Positions 45,415 to 54,775 of a stretch of 64,000 bases of DNA are shown here, one piece after another. Source of the stretch: Shewanella amazonensis SB2B (GTDB lineage Bacteria > Pseudomonadota > Gammaproteobacteria > Enterobacterales > Shewanellaceae); NCBI RefSeq assembly GCF_000015245.1, contig NC_008700.1:1432001-1496000 (forward strand), in the 5' to 3' direction. The first letter of the stretch is position 1. Every line of letters begins with the position of its first letter. Below the pieces are notes generated by a model, which saw only the letters and a program-made list of their open reading frames with translations, had not been told where the DNA came from and made no database searches. Made by a program: the position numbers and the translations under genes.

Positions 45415-46506
45415 TCAGTTTTGGAAGGGTGTATTTTCCGCAAAGTATTCGTGGCTGTCGGCGTTCTGGATCGCTTGATCCGGATTGCTCTGGGCCAGGC
45501 TCTTGGCGCCACTCTGGCCGTAAACGACATCGTCGGTGCCGGCGACCACATCAAAGTGGCTCATCTCATGGACTATGGTACCGCCCTTGGAGTCGGTGCC
45601 GGACACTGGGGCGCTCCAGAAGGCATTGCACAGGTATATCTTGTAAGGCTGGTTAGGATATACGTAGGCGTAGTAGCTCTTCTTACAGCTGCAATCGAAC
45701 GTCAGCGGTTGGGTATTCAGGGCCGAGTCGATGGCGCTGAAATTATTGCTGACCGTGTTCCAGCGGCTGCTGTTGTAGCTGCCAAACCAGGTGTTGTAGC
45801 GCACTGAACTGGCAGGGCTGTTGTTATTGGCGAGATAGCCTTTGGCATCGGCAGCCATGGATTTGGCGGCGGCTAAGCCTGCGAGGGTGTCGCTCATCTG
45901 GCTGTTGGAGCAGCGACCGCTGAAGCTGACGCCTTCTGTGGGAGTACCGCCACCGTCACCGCTGCCGGGCTTACCCTTGTTGGCACCGCTTTTTGCTTCA
46001 ATTCCTTCATGGAAGAAACTTACCGCATCAGATTGAATTCCCTCGATACCCAGGCGTGCCAGTTTGTTTTGCTGGCCAGGATTCGGGGCAAAAAGTTGCA
46101 GTGAACTGACTTGGTAAGCGATTTCATAATTGCCCTGTTCGGTCATGTCGTACAGGGAAGACAGCTCTACGTCGTAACTGACGCTCTCGCCGGCCTTGAG
46201 CTTGATGTAATCTTTGCTTTGTGGCGCCGGACGCTTGAAATGGGCGCCAAGGTAATGTTTTTCTTCACCATTAACCGACACTTTAAACAGTGACTCTTCC
46301 ACACCGTCTGCCGCGGTGTACCACTTGAGTACCTTCACAGGCACTTTTTCATCGTTTGTCAGGGTAACGCGCACGGTCACGTCTTCGTTGGCGGCGAAGT
46401 TTTGCTTGCTCATTTCGAGGCTGGCACGGATCCCATCTGCCAGCGCTGAAGTGGAAAACAACATTCCTCCCAGCAGTGCGCCGGTCAGCAGAGTTGAGTG
46501 TTTCAT
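45415..46506 (-). CDS. Secreted M35 (aspzincin) metalloendopeptidase
   Basis: A 363-residue secreted protease with a signal peptide (1-23, ending STSALA). An Ig-like N-terminal domain (about 25-160) is followed by a Gly/Ser-rich linker and the catalytic domain from about 200. The aspzincin zinc site is complete: HEMSH (H313, E314, H317), then GTDDVVYG with D326 nine residues later as third ligand. Cys pairs (GRCSNS, CSCKKS, LCNAF) suggest disulfides. M35 members of the peptidyl-Lys type cut before lysine; the specificity here is unknown. It probably belongs to the same extracellular protein-degrading set as the M4 gene nearby. Confidence 0.9.
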   Translation of the reverse strand: MKHSTLLTGALLGGMLFSTSALADGIRASLEMSKQNFAANEDVTVRVTLTNDEKVPVKVLKWYTAADGVEESLFKVSVNGEEKHYLGAHFKRPAPQSKDYIKLKAGESVSYDVELSSLYDMTEQGNYEIAYQVSSLQLFAPNPGQQNKLARLGIEGIQSDAVSFFHEGIEAKSGANKGKPGSGDGGGTPTEGVSFSGRCSNSQMSDTLAGLAAAKSMAADAKGYLANNNSPASSVRYNTWFGSYNSSRWNTVSNNFSAIDSALNTQPLTFDCSCKKSYYAYVYPNQPYKIYLCNAFWSAPVSGTDSKGGTIVHEMSHFDVVAGTDDVVYGQSGAKSLAQSNPDQAIQNADSHEYFAENTPFQN

Positions 46507-46827
46507 GTTTGCGAGTCCTTTAGCTTGTTATCAGGTTTGTAACTTGCATTGTTATATATGTTATAAAAATGTAGCGCTGGCAGTGTAAGACTTTTGTCTT
46601 TGGCGATGCAACAGGTATTTTTGTCTTTTTGGCAGCTTATGGCGTAATTCGCTGTCAAACGATTGTTTTTATGGGTTGTCGTTCTGTAATGCATTCACGC
46701 ACCACAATTGACCGTATCCGGTATGAGGAGACCAGGTTTGCAGAAACCCGCAGAGATTTGAGGGCGGAAAAGGTGGTGCCGGACCAATAAAAAAGCCCGC
46801 AGCAGCGGGCTTTTTCGGGCTTGCGCG
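46507..46827. promoter_or_regulatory. AT-rich promoter region upstream of the M35 protease; mtrB terminator side
   Basis: This 321 bp gap holds the M35 promoter (AAAGGACTCGCAAAC before the ATG on the minus strand; AT-rich TATATAACA about 40 bp further upstream) and, at its right end, the mtrB terminator listed separately. No gene was seen. Confidence 0.5.
46788..46815 (-). terminator. Terminator at the end of mtrCAB
   Basis: The stem AAAAAGCCCGC / GCGGGCTTTTT with an AGCA loop. On the minus strand the T-run is TTTTTT. Confidence 0.88.
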
Positions 46828-48909
46828 TTAGAGCCGATAGCTCATGCTAAGCATAACCAGGTGGGCGTTGTAATCATGGTTCATGGAGCCAAAACTCACC
46901 AGATTCCAGATGCCATCCACGGCAATATCCCGGGCTTCATCGTTATCACGGTAGTTTTCCATGCGATAGTCGAGGCGCACGGCTATGCGCTCACTGGCCT
47001 GGAACTGGGCGTACAGGTTCAGATTGTGCACCTTGGCAAAATAATCGCCGTAGTCGCCGGTGATCCCCTGACGTACCTGAGTTGTACTCTCTGAATCCGA
47101 GAAGCTGTAATCGGCGCCGAGTTTCAGCCTGCCATCCATCAATTGGTTGTAGGCCAGACCCAGACCATAGACATCTACCTTGTCTTCGATATCGGAGAAC
47201 CAGTTGGCGGTGGCAAAGTTGCTGCTGCCAGCCTGGGCCGAGTCGATGGTTTGGTGGGTGTAAAAACCACTCAAAAGCAGACGTTCAGTGAGCTGCCAAC
47301 TAAGGCTGGCATCGTAGCCCAAATCCTTGGATTCGGTCAGACCAATCTGGGTAGCATCGTAATCATCGAGGGCATAACGCACTCCGAAATCGAGACTCAG
47401 GGTGTCGAGCGGTGTGTGGGACACGCGCATTTCAGCCTGGGTGCGATTGCGATCTGCCAGATAGTACTTACGCAGCAGGGCATTGTTCTCCGACGAGGTC
47501 CATTCGCTTGCCTGGTATTCACTGCCGCCGCGGGTGCCGTAACTGCCTTTGAGCGAGAAATCCCAGTGTTCGAAGTTACCCAGGCGCAGTCTTGCCCAGC
47601 CGGTGGTTTCTTCAGTGGTCTCTCTGTCCTGGTAGTTGCGCTCATCTACCCTGTAGTCCACACCGCCATCGAGCTTGATACCGCGGCTGACACGGTAATC
47701 GGCACCGGCCTTGAATCTGTGGCTGGTGTGGTCATAGGGGGTGTTGTACGCCACCTTGCCGGACACATTGTTGATGCTGATCTGCGTCCACTCTTCGACC
47801 TGAGTCTTGTTGTCACGGTCACTGTAATCGTAACTGCCTGACAGACGCAGGTCCTTGTTGACGCGGCTGGACGCTTTCAGGGTCATGCCAATGATGTCCA
47901 CTTTGGCATCCACAGCTTCCACAGGCAGGGCATAACCATAACCCGTGGTGACCAGCGGCTCATCCTGGCTCATCTGACCTGCCATCAGACGTCCGGTAAG
48001 CTGACTCTTGCCATCGTTGTAGAGTCCCTGCAGCGACACCGTGTGGGCCTGATTATCAGGATCCAGCGCCATAGCGCCACTTCTGGCCGCACCAAAGGTG
48101 GGATGGAAGGGGTTGTCAAAACTCAGCTCGCTGTAGCCATTTGAGAAACGGCTGCCGTTGTACACCAATGCCAGGAAGCCATTATCGCCCTTGAGCTTGA
48201 CACCGGCTTCCACTGTATCTGTGGTGTAATCCACAGGCTCTGGCAGCATGATGGACTGGTTGAAGAAACTGCCGGAGGCGGTTTTCAGCCCCGTCTTTTC
48301 TTCCCGCTGATAATGCACATAGGTGGCAAAGGCGGACTCGCTTTGATAGGCAAAGCCCAGGCCAGCCTTCTCGCGTTTGAGTGATATTTCAAAGGGATTG
48401 GCCGAGGCCAGACCGCTCATACCGTCACTGGAGCCTGAGTATACCCAGTCACTGGGCAGGGTTAGGGTACCCGAGCCAATGCCTTCAAATGGGCTGACCA
48501 GGGTATCAGACTCATAGGTCTTGATGCTGCGATAGTCCAGACTCACGTTGTAACTGCCGGGGCGACCGGTTTTCAGGCTGGCATTGGCGTTATCCATGCC
48601 AAGATTCTCGGCATTGAACTCGGTGCGATAGCCTGATTCCGTCACGTGGCGCACGTCGGCATCCACTTTGTACGGCACTTCCTCGTCGCTGCCAAAGCTG
48701 TTGGCGGAGCGAACATCATCTGTGTCCTGATAACCTACACCTATGCCGATGTTACCCTGAGTGCCTGTTTCCAGCGTACAGCCCTTACAGGCCCAGGCAT
48801 CGAATTTCACCTTGTCGGTGTTGGCATTGTTCAGGCTGTAGCCACCGGCCAGTGCCGGAGCTGAGGCCGCCAGCAGCGCCAGGGTGATCATATTGAGTTG
48901 AAATCTCAT
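46828..48909 (-). CDS. mtrB: MtrB, outer membrane porin of the metal-reducing complex
   Basis: A 693-residue outer-membrane beta-barrel of the MtrB/PioB family. A signal peptide ends at about 21. The N-terminal CXXC (WACKGC, near residue 40), needed for function in S. oneidensis MtrB, is present. The remaining sequence shows alternating beta strands ending in LSMSYRL. It holds the periplasmic decahaem MtrA and the outer MtrC together, letting electrons cross the outer membrane. It is the last gene of mtrC-mtrA-mtrB, 12 bp after mtrA. Confidence 0.93.
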   Translation of the reverse strand: MRFQLNMITLALLAASAPALAGGYSLNNANTDKVKFDAWACKGCTLETGTQGNIGIGVGYQDTDDVRSANSFGSDEEVPYKVDADVRHVTESGYRTEFNAENLGMDNANASLKTGRPGSYNVSLDYRSIKTYESDTLVSPFEGIGSGTLTLPSDWVYSGSSDGMSGLASANPFEISLKREKAGLGFAYQSESAFATYVHYQREEKTGLKTASGSFFNQSIMLPEPVDYTTDTVEAGVKLKGDNGFLALVYNGSRFSNGYSELSFDNPFHPTFGAARSGAMALDPDNQAHTVSLQGLYNDGKSQLTGRLMAGQMSQDEPLVTTGYGYALPVEAVDAKVDIIGMTLKASSRVNKDLRLSGSYDYSDRDNKTQVEEWTQISINNVSGKVAYNTPYDHTSHRFKAGADYRVSRGIKLDGGVDYRVDERNYQDRETTEETTGWARLRLGNFEHWDFSLKGSYGTRGGSEYQASEWTSSENNALLRKYYLADRNRTQAEMRVSHTPLDTLSLDFGVRYALDDYDATQIGLTESKDLGYDASLSWQLTERLLLSGFYTHQTIDSAQAGSSNFATANWFSDIEDKVDVYGLGLAYNQLMDGRLKLGADYSFSDSESTTQVRQGITGDYGDYFAKVHNLNLYAQFQASERIAVRLDYRMENYRDNDEARDIAVDGIWNLVSFGSMNHDYNAHLVMLSMSYRL

Positions 48910-48921
48910 GATGGCGCCTCC

Positions 48922-49902
48922 TTAACGTTGCAGCAGCTTGCCGGATGGATGATTGGAACCATGCACCTGGCTGTGACAATTCAGGCAGCTTCTGCCACCG
49001 GTGAAGGCGTTATCGCCCACTTCGCTGCCAAAGCCTGTGTTGCCCAGGTTGGCACGGCTGGCGTGGCCATCGCTTGCGTGACATTCCTGACACAGCATGG
49101 GGGCACGAGCCTTGAGCATGGCGTCATTCACACTGCCGTGGGGATTGTGGCAAGCGGCACAATTCTCAGTGACGGGCGCATGCTCCCACAGTTTTGGGCC
49201 CCGTTTCTCCGTGTGGCAGGCATAGCAGGTTTCGTTTACCGACGGTTTCACCAACGCGGCATCGCCCAGGCTGCCGTGGGGGTTGTGGCAGTCACTGCAC
49301 ACCATCTGGGCCCATTTGAGCGGATGGCTGGAGCGCTTGTTCAGTTCAGTCTTTTGCTTGGTGTGACAGCTGGTGCACACTTCCATCTCTGTGCTCTTGG
49401 ACAGCACAGGGTCTTTGGCAGTGTGCACACTGTGGCATGAGGCGCAGGCTACATCGGCATTGTCGTGGTGACCGCCATTCCAGGCCATGCGCTTGTCATC
49501 CTGGTGACATGACATACACACACTGTTTTGCTTTTCGGCGCTCAGGGTGGAATCCTTGCCGAAGGTGATCATCGGTTCGTTACCACCCTTGTTGTGTTTG
49601 CCCATGGGGCCGTGGCAGGACTCGCACTGCAGCCCGGCCATGGGGCTTTTGCTTGAGTCAGTTGCACCATGGACACCCTTGAAGAGATCCATGACTTTTT
49701 CAGACTTTTTGTGGCACATCAAACAGGAATCGGCCCCTTTGGGCGAGTAGTCGCCTTCGGCGAACTTCTTGTCCAGTGTGGCCTCAACCTCGTCGGGAGT
49801 CATCTTGGCGTCCCATTTTGCGGCCTGTGCGGGGCTGTGCATCAGCATCCCCGAGACAAGCAGCGAGCCAAGGATGGCGCTGAGGGTTAGTGTTTTCATC
49901 AT
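48922..49902 (-). CDS. mtrA: MtrA, periplasmic decahaem cytochrome c
   Basis: A 326-residue exported cytochrome with signal peptide (SGMLMHSPAQA at about 17-27) and ten CXXCH motifs: CLMCH, CESCH, CMSCH, CASCH, CTSCH, CSDCH, CYACH, CAACH, CQECH, CLNCH. It carries electrons from periplasmic donors (CymA, STC/FccA) through MtrB to MtrC. Length and motif number equal those of S. oneidensis MtrA. It follows mtrC after 68 bp that include a strong hairpin. Confidence 0.95.
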   Translation of the reverse strand: MMKTLTLSAILGSLLVSGMLMHSPAQAAKWDAKMTPDEVEATLDKKFAEGDYSPKGADSCLMCHKKSEKVMDLFKGVHGATDSSKSPMAGLQCESCHGPMGKHNKGGNEPMITFGKDSTLSAEKQNSVCMSCHQDDKRMAWNGGHHDNADVACASCHSVHTAKDPVLSKSTEMEVCTSCHTKQKTELNKRSSHPLKWAQMVCSDCHNPHGSLGDAALVKPSVNETCYACHTEKRGPKLWEHAPVTENCAACHNPHGSVNDAMLKARAPMLCQECHASDGHASRANLGNTGFGSEVGDNAFTGGRSCLNCHSQVHGSNHPSGKLLQR

Positions 49903-49937
49903 CTCGTTTCCTTATTTGACCGGTCTCCAGAGGGGAA

Positions 49938-49957
49938 GGGGAGAGCGGACTCTCCCC
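49938..49957. promoter_or_regulatory. Intercistronic hairpin between mtrC and mtrA
   Basis: GGGGAGAG-CGGA-CTCTCCCC forms a perfect eight-pair stem. There is no T-run, so it is not a normal terminator. It may protect the mtrC 3' end or adjust the mtrC:mtrA ratio. Confidence 0.6.
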
Positions 49958-49970
49958 GGGATAGGGTCAA

Positions 49971-51941
49971 TTACATTTTCACCACAGTGTGGTCGGTAAC
50001 ACTTGGCTGGTGACAGAAGAAACAGGTTTCCTGCTGCGCCGCCTGGTTGGCTTCCACATAGTCACCGTCGACGATGGCACCCATGTTGGTCAGACCGTGG
50101 CCAATGCTTTCCTGGCTGTGGCAAGAGGTACAGGTGGCCGTGATGGGCGTGGTGTACTTACCGGCAGATGTGGCCAGAGCACCCTTCATCTTGAAGGCAT
50201 CCAGGTTGAAGTCGTTGTGACACTGACGGCAGTCGTTGAAGACGCCTTCTTTACCGTGCACCACGTGCAGCTTCATCTCGAACGCACCTTTGTTGGCGCC
50301 ACCGGCATATGTACCGTCAGGGGTGTGACAGGCCACACAGGCATCGACGCCCACAGTCAGCTTACCGTTCACTTCGCGGCCCAGCTGCTCACTCATGATA
50401 AAGCCGGCGTGATAGCCCTTGTGAATGTCAAAGGTTTCACCGTGACAGCCCTGACAGCTGGCAAAGTTCACCGAGTCGATATGGCGGAAGTTTGCAGTCT
50501 CGCCTGCCTTGGTACCGTGGGCCAGTTGAGCCTTCATTGACTGGGTAGCAACACCGTCGCCACAGTCAACAAACTCGGTGCCGCTGACACACATTTCCAG
50601 ACCAACGAAGGTAAAGGCGGTATTGGTATCGCCAGCACCGAAAGGCAGGGCAGGTATGGTGTATACCAGCTTGCCGTCAACCACAGTCACATCGGCTTGC
50701 AATGCGCCTGACTTCACCAGATCTTTGGTCACTTTCTTCTGACCATTTCCTGGGCTTGGGTTGTAGCCCATGATGGGGAAGTTAGGGCCCACGTTGGTGA
50801 TGGTTTCAATACGCTGGATTTTGGTCATCAGGCTATTGGCATCTACCGCATTGCCGGCAGCATCGGTAATCACCAGAGTCAGCGTCGCGCTATTGTCCTC
50901 ATTACCGACCAGAGTGGTGCTCATGCCAAGCTTGGCGACCAGCTCTTTTGCGGCCTTACCCTGAGCGGTGTGCAGCTCGGCGGTCCAGTCGCTGTTGTGA
51001 CAGGCTACGCAGTTGCTGTTATCGGCCTGCATGGAGTGGCCTTTCCCGGCGGCAAAGTCGATATTGGTGTGGCAGCTGCCACAGCTTTGAGCGGTAGGGA
51101 TACGGGTCCAGTTGGCCCAATCGGGGGCAACTTCGGTCTCAACGTGGCAGCTCTGGCAGTTTTCCAGTGCGGCAACGCCAAAGGCGGGTTTAATCTTGTT
51201 GTCGGCGTCATCCAGGTTGAAGTGGATGTCGTGGATGAAGACGTTGAACTCTTTGCCTTCACTCACGCGACCGGGGGTGTGGCAGCTGGCGCAGAAGTTA
51301 ACATCACCAGTCATGTGGCCAGCTTCCTGTACGTCACCGTGACAGGCGTTACAGCTTTCGGTGGCAACAATTTTGCGGCTGTAGAAGGCATCAGCACCTG
51401 AGTCGCCCATAAAGTCGGTCAGGGCGGTGGTGCCGGGCACTGTGGTGCCATCTGGCAGGGGCACGTTGTAGTTACGGATCACCAGACGCTGGGCCAGCTG
51501 AGCCTTGTATTCTGAGCGGGTAGAGTCGGCCAGGTTGGCACCGAAGGTGTAGCTGTAGCGACCATTTTTGTGGTCTACGAAAGTGCCTGGACACTTGGCG
51601 GCTGGCAGGTCACAGGTTTCGTCCAGCAGGTATTCCCACTGGGAGCTGTTACCTGCACCGGTTGCACCTTCAGGTAGCAGCTGCTCGGCATAGAAGCGCA
51701 TTTTTTGCAGACCAACAACGGGTTTGTCTTCTTCGTTGGTCACGGTGAATTCGACCTTGGTGATACCGTCGTTAATGCGGGTATCGTTGAAGGTGAAATG
51801 CAGTTCGGCAATGGAACCTGCAGGCTCTCCGCCCGGGTTACCTGGGTTGCCGTCGCTGCCATCACTGCCACCACAGGCGGTTAAGCCCAGGGCGCTGGCT
51901 GCTATCAGCAGTGCGATTTTGGTTTTTTGTGTGTTCATCAT
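49971..51941 (-). CDS. mtrC: MtrC, outer-surface decahaem cytochrome lipoprotein
   Basis: A 656-residue lipoprotein (lipobox LTACGG) with ten CXXCH motifs arranged 5+5: CNACH, CASCH, CQSCH, CGSCH, CVACH, then CQGCH, CVACH, CRQCH, CTSCH, CFFCH. Between the two haem domains lies a CX8C pair (about C451/C460), corresponding to the redox-active disulfide proposed to control flavin binding in this family. It is the terminal reductase of MtrCAB, facing minerals and electrodes. The ATG at 51941 (MMNTQK) follows AGGGAA; an upstream in-frame ATG lacks lipoprotein context. It is the first gene of mtrCAB. Confidence 0.93.
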   Translation of the reverse strand: MMNTQKTKIALLIAASALGLTACGGSDGSDGNPGNPGGEPAGSIAELHFTFNDTRINDGITKVEFTVTNEEDKPVVGLQKMRFYAEQLLPEGATGAGNSSQWEYLLDETCDLPAAKCPGTFVDHKNGRYSYTFGANLADSTRSEYKAQLAQRLVIRNYNVPLPDGTTVPGTTALTDFMGDSGADAFYSRKIVATESCNACHGDVQEAGHMTGDVNFCASCHTPGRVSEGKEFNVFIHDIHFNLDDADNKIKPAFGVAALENCQSCHVETEVAPDWANWTRIPTAQSCGSCHTNIDFAAGKGHSMQADNSNCVACHNSDWTAELHTAQGKAAKELVAKLGMSTTLVGNEDNSATLTLVITDAAGNAVDANSLMTKIQRIETITNVGPNFPIMGYNPSPGNGQKKVTKDLVKSGALQADVTVVDGKLVYTIPALPFGAGDTNTAFTFVGLEMCVSGTEFVDCGDGVATQSMKAQLAHGTKAGETANFRHIDSVNFASCQGCHGETFDIHKGYHAGFIMSEQLGREVNGKLTVGVDACVACHTPDGTYAGGANKGAFEMKLHVVHGKEGVFNDCRQCHNDFNLDAFKMKGALATSAGKYTTPITATCTSCHSQESIGHGLTNMGAIVDGDYVEANQAAQQETCFFCHQPSVTDHTVVKM

Positions 51942-52258
51942 GATGTTCCCTGCATAGGTTGACATTGCTTCGCGGCCGGGCGGCTTACCATTTGGGGTGC
52001 CGTCTAGTGGGTTGGCCATCTAAGTCAATGTTGGAAATAGCATTCCCCAGGGAAAAGTTACCTCATAGGGGGTAGAAAATCTGTCTTGGCGTGTTCAATG
52101 TGTGAACTGGATCCGGCTATTTCAAAAGGGGTATCAGCGGCGGGGGAATAAAGCTGTTTCAGATCAAAAAATACGTGATTTTATTGCACAATTTGCATCA
52201 AGTTGCATCAAAAAAGGGGGAGCATAAGCTCCCCTTTTTTTCACATTAAGGCTAAGCC
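51942..52258. promoter_or_regulatory. mtrCAB promoter region
   Basis: A 317 bp region between omcA copy 1 and mtrC. At 52101-52116, TGTGA-N6-TCCGG matches a CRP site in 7 of 10 positions. The omcA terminator at 52209-52241 separates the units, so mtrCAB has its own promoter here. CRP control of mtr genes is known in S. oneidensis; the site in this window is inferred. Confidence 0.5.
52209..52241 (-). terminator. Terminator after omcA copy 1
   Basis: AAAAAAGGGGGAGCATAAGCTCCCCTTTTTTT; the minus strand reads GGGGAGCTTATGCTCCCCC followed by six T residues. Confidence 0.9.
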
Positions 52259-54448
52259 TTATTTGTTGTGCAGTCCACGTATCTGCTCTGCAGTGTGGCA
52301 GGTAGAGCAGCTTTCCTTGGCACGGGTGCGCACATCATCAGCACTGGTACCATCGACAATACCGCCGTTGGTTTCGATGTGTGCCTTGGCCGCGTCACCC
52401 ATGTACTTCTGGTGACAGCTCATGCAGGCACCGGCATCGGAAGATACCCAGACATCCACGCCGCCGTTGTCCTTGTCGCCATAGCGCCATACACGGTCAG
52501 GTGCACGTCCCAGAGTAATACCCTTGTCGGTGTGACATGTGCTGCAGTCGGTCTTGAGTACAGTACCAGTCTGGGCGCCGGCATACTTAAGGTAGTGACC
52601 AGAAGCGCCGTGAGCCTTGTAGGCAAAGCTGGTTGGCTTCTTGCCACCTGGGTATGCAGCGTCATCTTTGGTCGTCTTGTCAGAGGTGTGGCAAGTCTGA
52701 CAGTTCACACCGTTATCGTAGTGATACACCTGCTGGTTGTGACAACCCTGACACTTGGTCGAGTCGATAATTTCACGGCGCATGACGGCTTTGGCTGCAT
52801 CGTCCACGCCACCGTCTTTCCAGACGAAGTGCAGTGGCGCGTCTTTCACTTCAATCTTACGCACACCGTCGGTGGCGCAGTCAGTCATCACCACGTCGGG
52901 ACGACCATAACCGCCGTTGTTGAAGCACACCTTCAGTGCTGACCACAGCTCAAAGGTCTTGCCGTTGGCATCCGCAGGCAGGTTTATCTTGCTGGCCGTC
53001 AGGGTGTAGCTCTTGTCAGTGGCATCGTAGGTGCCTTCTTTCAAGGCGATACGACGGTTACTGTAGGAGCCTTCATAGTAGCCGGGGTAATCTTTGTCGC
53101 TGTCCCAGGCCATAACTACGCGGCTGCTGGTGTCGAGGAACTCAGTGCCAACGGCGTTGCCGTCTTTATCCAGCACCTGCACCTTGAAGGTGAACTTACC
53201 GTTAGTGTCTGCGCCTATGTTACTGAACTTGACTGACATCCCCTTGGTGGTGTCATAAGCCTTGAGCACATCACCGTGCGCTTCGGCGCCGCTGCGTGAG
53301 TAACCATCTTCGATGTGGCAACTCATACAGTCTGTGCCCGCACCGTACTTGTAGTGGGTGTCGGACGGCAGCTCGCTGTGACACGCAATACAGGCGGTGT
53401 TGCTGAGGTTGGCTTTAAAGAGATCCGCATTGGCAGGGGCGCCAGCACCTTCTACGTGACAGGCAGCACAGTCCGCGGCGGGTCCCTGTGGATACATGAC
53501 CTTGCTGTAGTCATGCATACCGCCACCATATCCAATCACCTTGTATGGCGCCTGTACCATTTTCTCCTCGGTTGGAGAGTAGGTCATGCGATGTTCGCCT
53601 TTATGGATGGCGTGGATCATATAGGTAAAGTCGACACTGTTGCCTGACTCAGGATCGCCGGATGTGGCAGTGTGGCAAGAGGCACAGTTTTCAAGGTCGA
53701 TACGACGACCACCGTGGAGCTTGAGGCTCTCAGGTTGGTGGCAGGTGTAACAGGTCTCAATACTGACCACATCACGGGTTTGAATGCCTTCGGTTTTGCC
53801 GGAGGCAGGCTGCCAGTCATAGTGGGCGTTGGCGGTGACCTGGGGCAATTCCAGCTCCAGGGTGGCTCTTTGAGTGTTATTGGCGTCAAACACAACCGGC
53901 AGAGGCTCGGTAACGTTGGCGATATTAATCTGGAAAGTATAGCTGTAGCTGCCGTCACCATGGTCAACCAAGCAGGTATCGCACTTATTGGCGGCTTCTA
54001 CGTTGGCCTGATACTGAGCTGAGGGATTGATATCGGCATCGCCCTCTGGCAACCAGGCTGGATTGGGCTCTTTTTTGCTGTTGATGTAGGCTTGCCACTG
54101 GTAGCCGCGATTGGCTTCGGTGGCCTGGTCGCCTTCACCCACTGTCTCTGTCACTTCGGCGAGTTGGGCAATACCAAAGCGCAGGTCGTGATCCTTGGTC
54201 AGCCCCAACACGGCAACGCCGTTGGCGTTTTCCAGGGTGAAGTCAACGCTCAGTACACCGGCATCGATGCTGGCATTGGTAAAGGTGGCTTTGAGGGTTG
54301 ATGTTTTGTCAATGCTGACGCCAATGACACCATCTTTGCCGTCTTCACCATCTTTGCCGTCGCTGCCGCAACCGACGAGCGTTAAAGACAGTAATCCGGC
54401 ACCCAATATCGCTTTTGTCGCGGCATTGAAGTTGAACCGTTTCATCAT
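52259..54448 (-). CDS. omcA: OmcA-type outer-surface decahaem cytochrome lipoprotein (copy 1)
   Basis: A 729-residue lipoprotein (lipobox TLVGCGSDGKDGEDG with a Gly-Asp-Lys linker) of normal OmcA length (735). Ten CXXCH: CYTCH, CASCH, CAACH, CIACH, CMSCH, then CQGCH, CQTCH, CSTCH, CMSCH, CSTCH. A CX15C pair (C508/C524) lies between the domains, the OmcA form of the flavin-linked disulfide. An extra CX2C (CDTC) sits in the first beta domain. OmcA reduces metals and flavins outside the cell, receiving electrons from MtrC. The ATG at 54448 follows AGGGA. It has its own upstream region and terminator. Confidence 0.9.
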   Translation of the reverse strand: MMKRFNFNAATKAILGAGLLSLTLVGCGSDGKDGEDGKDGVIGVSIDKTSTLKATFTNASIDAGVLSVDFTLENANGVAVLGLTKDHDLRFGIAQLAEVTETVGEGDQATEANRGYQWQAYINSKKEPNPAWLPEGDADINPSAQYQANVEAANKCDTCLVDHGDGSYSYTFQINIANVTEPLPVVFDANNTQRATLELELPQVTANAHYDWQPASGKTEGIQTRDVVSIETCYTCHQPESLKLHGGRRIDLENCASCHTATSGDPESGNSVDFTYMIHAIHKGEHRMTYSPTEEKMVQAPYKVIGYGGGMHDYSKVMYPQGPAADCAACHVEGAGAPANADLFKANLSNTACIACHSELPSDTHYKYGAGTDCMSCHIEDGYSRSGAEAHGDVLKAYDTTKGMSVKFSNIGADTNGKFTFKVQVLDKDGNAVGTEFLDTSSRVVMAWDSDKDYPGYYEGSYSNRRIALKEGTYDATDKSYTLTASKINLPADANGKTFELWSALKVCFNNGGYGRPDVVMTDCATDGVRKIEVKDAPLHFVWKDGGVDDAAKAVMRREIIDSTKCQGCHNQQVYHYDNGVNCQTCHTSDKTTKDDAAYPGGKKPTSFAYKAHGASGHYLKYAGAQTGTVLKTDCSTCHTDKGITLGRAPDRVWRYGDKDNGGVDVWVSSDAGACMSCHQKYMGDAAKAHIETNGGIVDGTSADDVRTRAKESCSTCHTAEQIRGLHNK

Positions 54449-54775
54449 AATATTTCCCTGCAAGTGTATTTGTCATCGCCATTAACTTGCGGTTAATCAA
54501 AACAAATCTCATTAACTACAGTGAATGGGTGGATTTATGTTTCCAAGGTTAAGGCTAACCAAGTGATGCAGAATAATCAGTCACTTTCGCCGGGTTATGT
54601 GATTGAGATCGGACTATTTCTTTAGGGGTAGAATGGGTGTCGGGGCAAAACATAATCTTGATCAATAAAAGCGGATTTACCCAGTGCGGATTACAAAAAG
54701 ACACAACAAAAAGGGAGGCGATTGCCTCCCTTTTGGGTGTTTACCATTTAAGGGGTATCAAACTGCTGATACACC
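54449..54775. promoter_or_regulatory. Promoter region of omcA copy 1
   Basis: This 327 bp gap holds the terminator of omcA copy 2 (54709-54734) and the omcA copy 1 promoter. At 54598-54613, TGTGA-N6-TCGGA matches the CRP consensus in 7 of 10 positions. TTGATCAA at about 54658 is FNR/CRP-like but short. No gene was seen. Confidence 0.45.
54709..54734. terminator. Terminator after omcA copy 2
   Basis: AAAAGGGAGGC-GATT-GCCTCCCTTTT; symmetric, with T-runs on both strands. Confidence 0.88.

Noticed and set aside
54300..54380. Collagen-like repeat of Gly-Asp-Gly-Lys-Glu in the OmcA leader
   Set aside because: It is a short flexible linker after the lipobox (also in copy 2), not a collagen domain or a phase-variable repeat.
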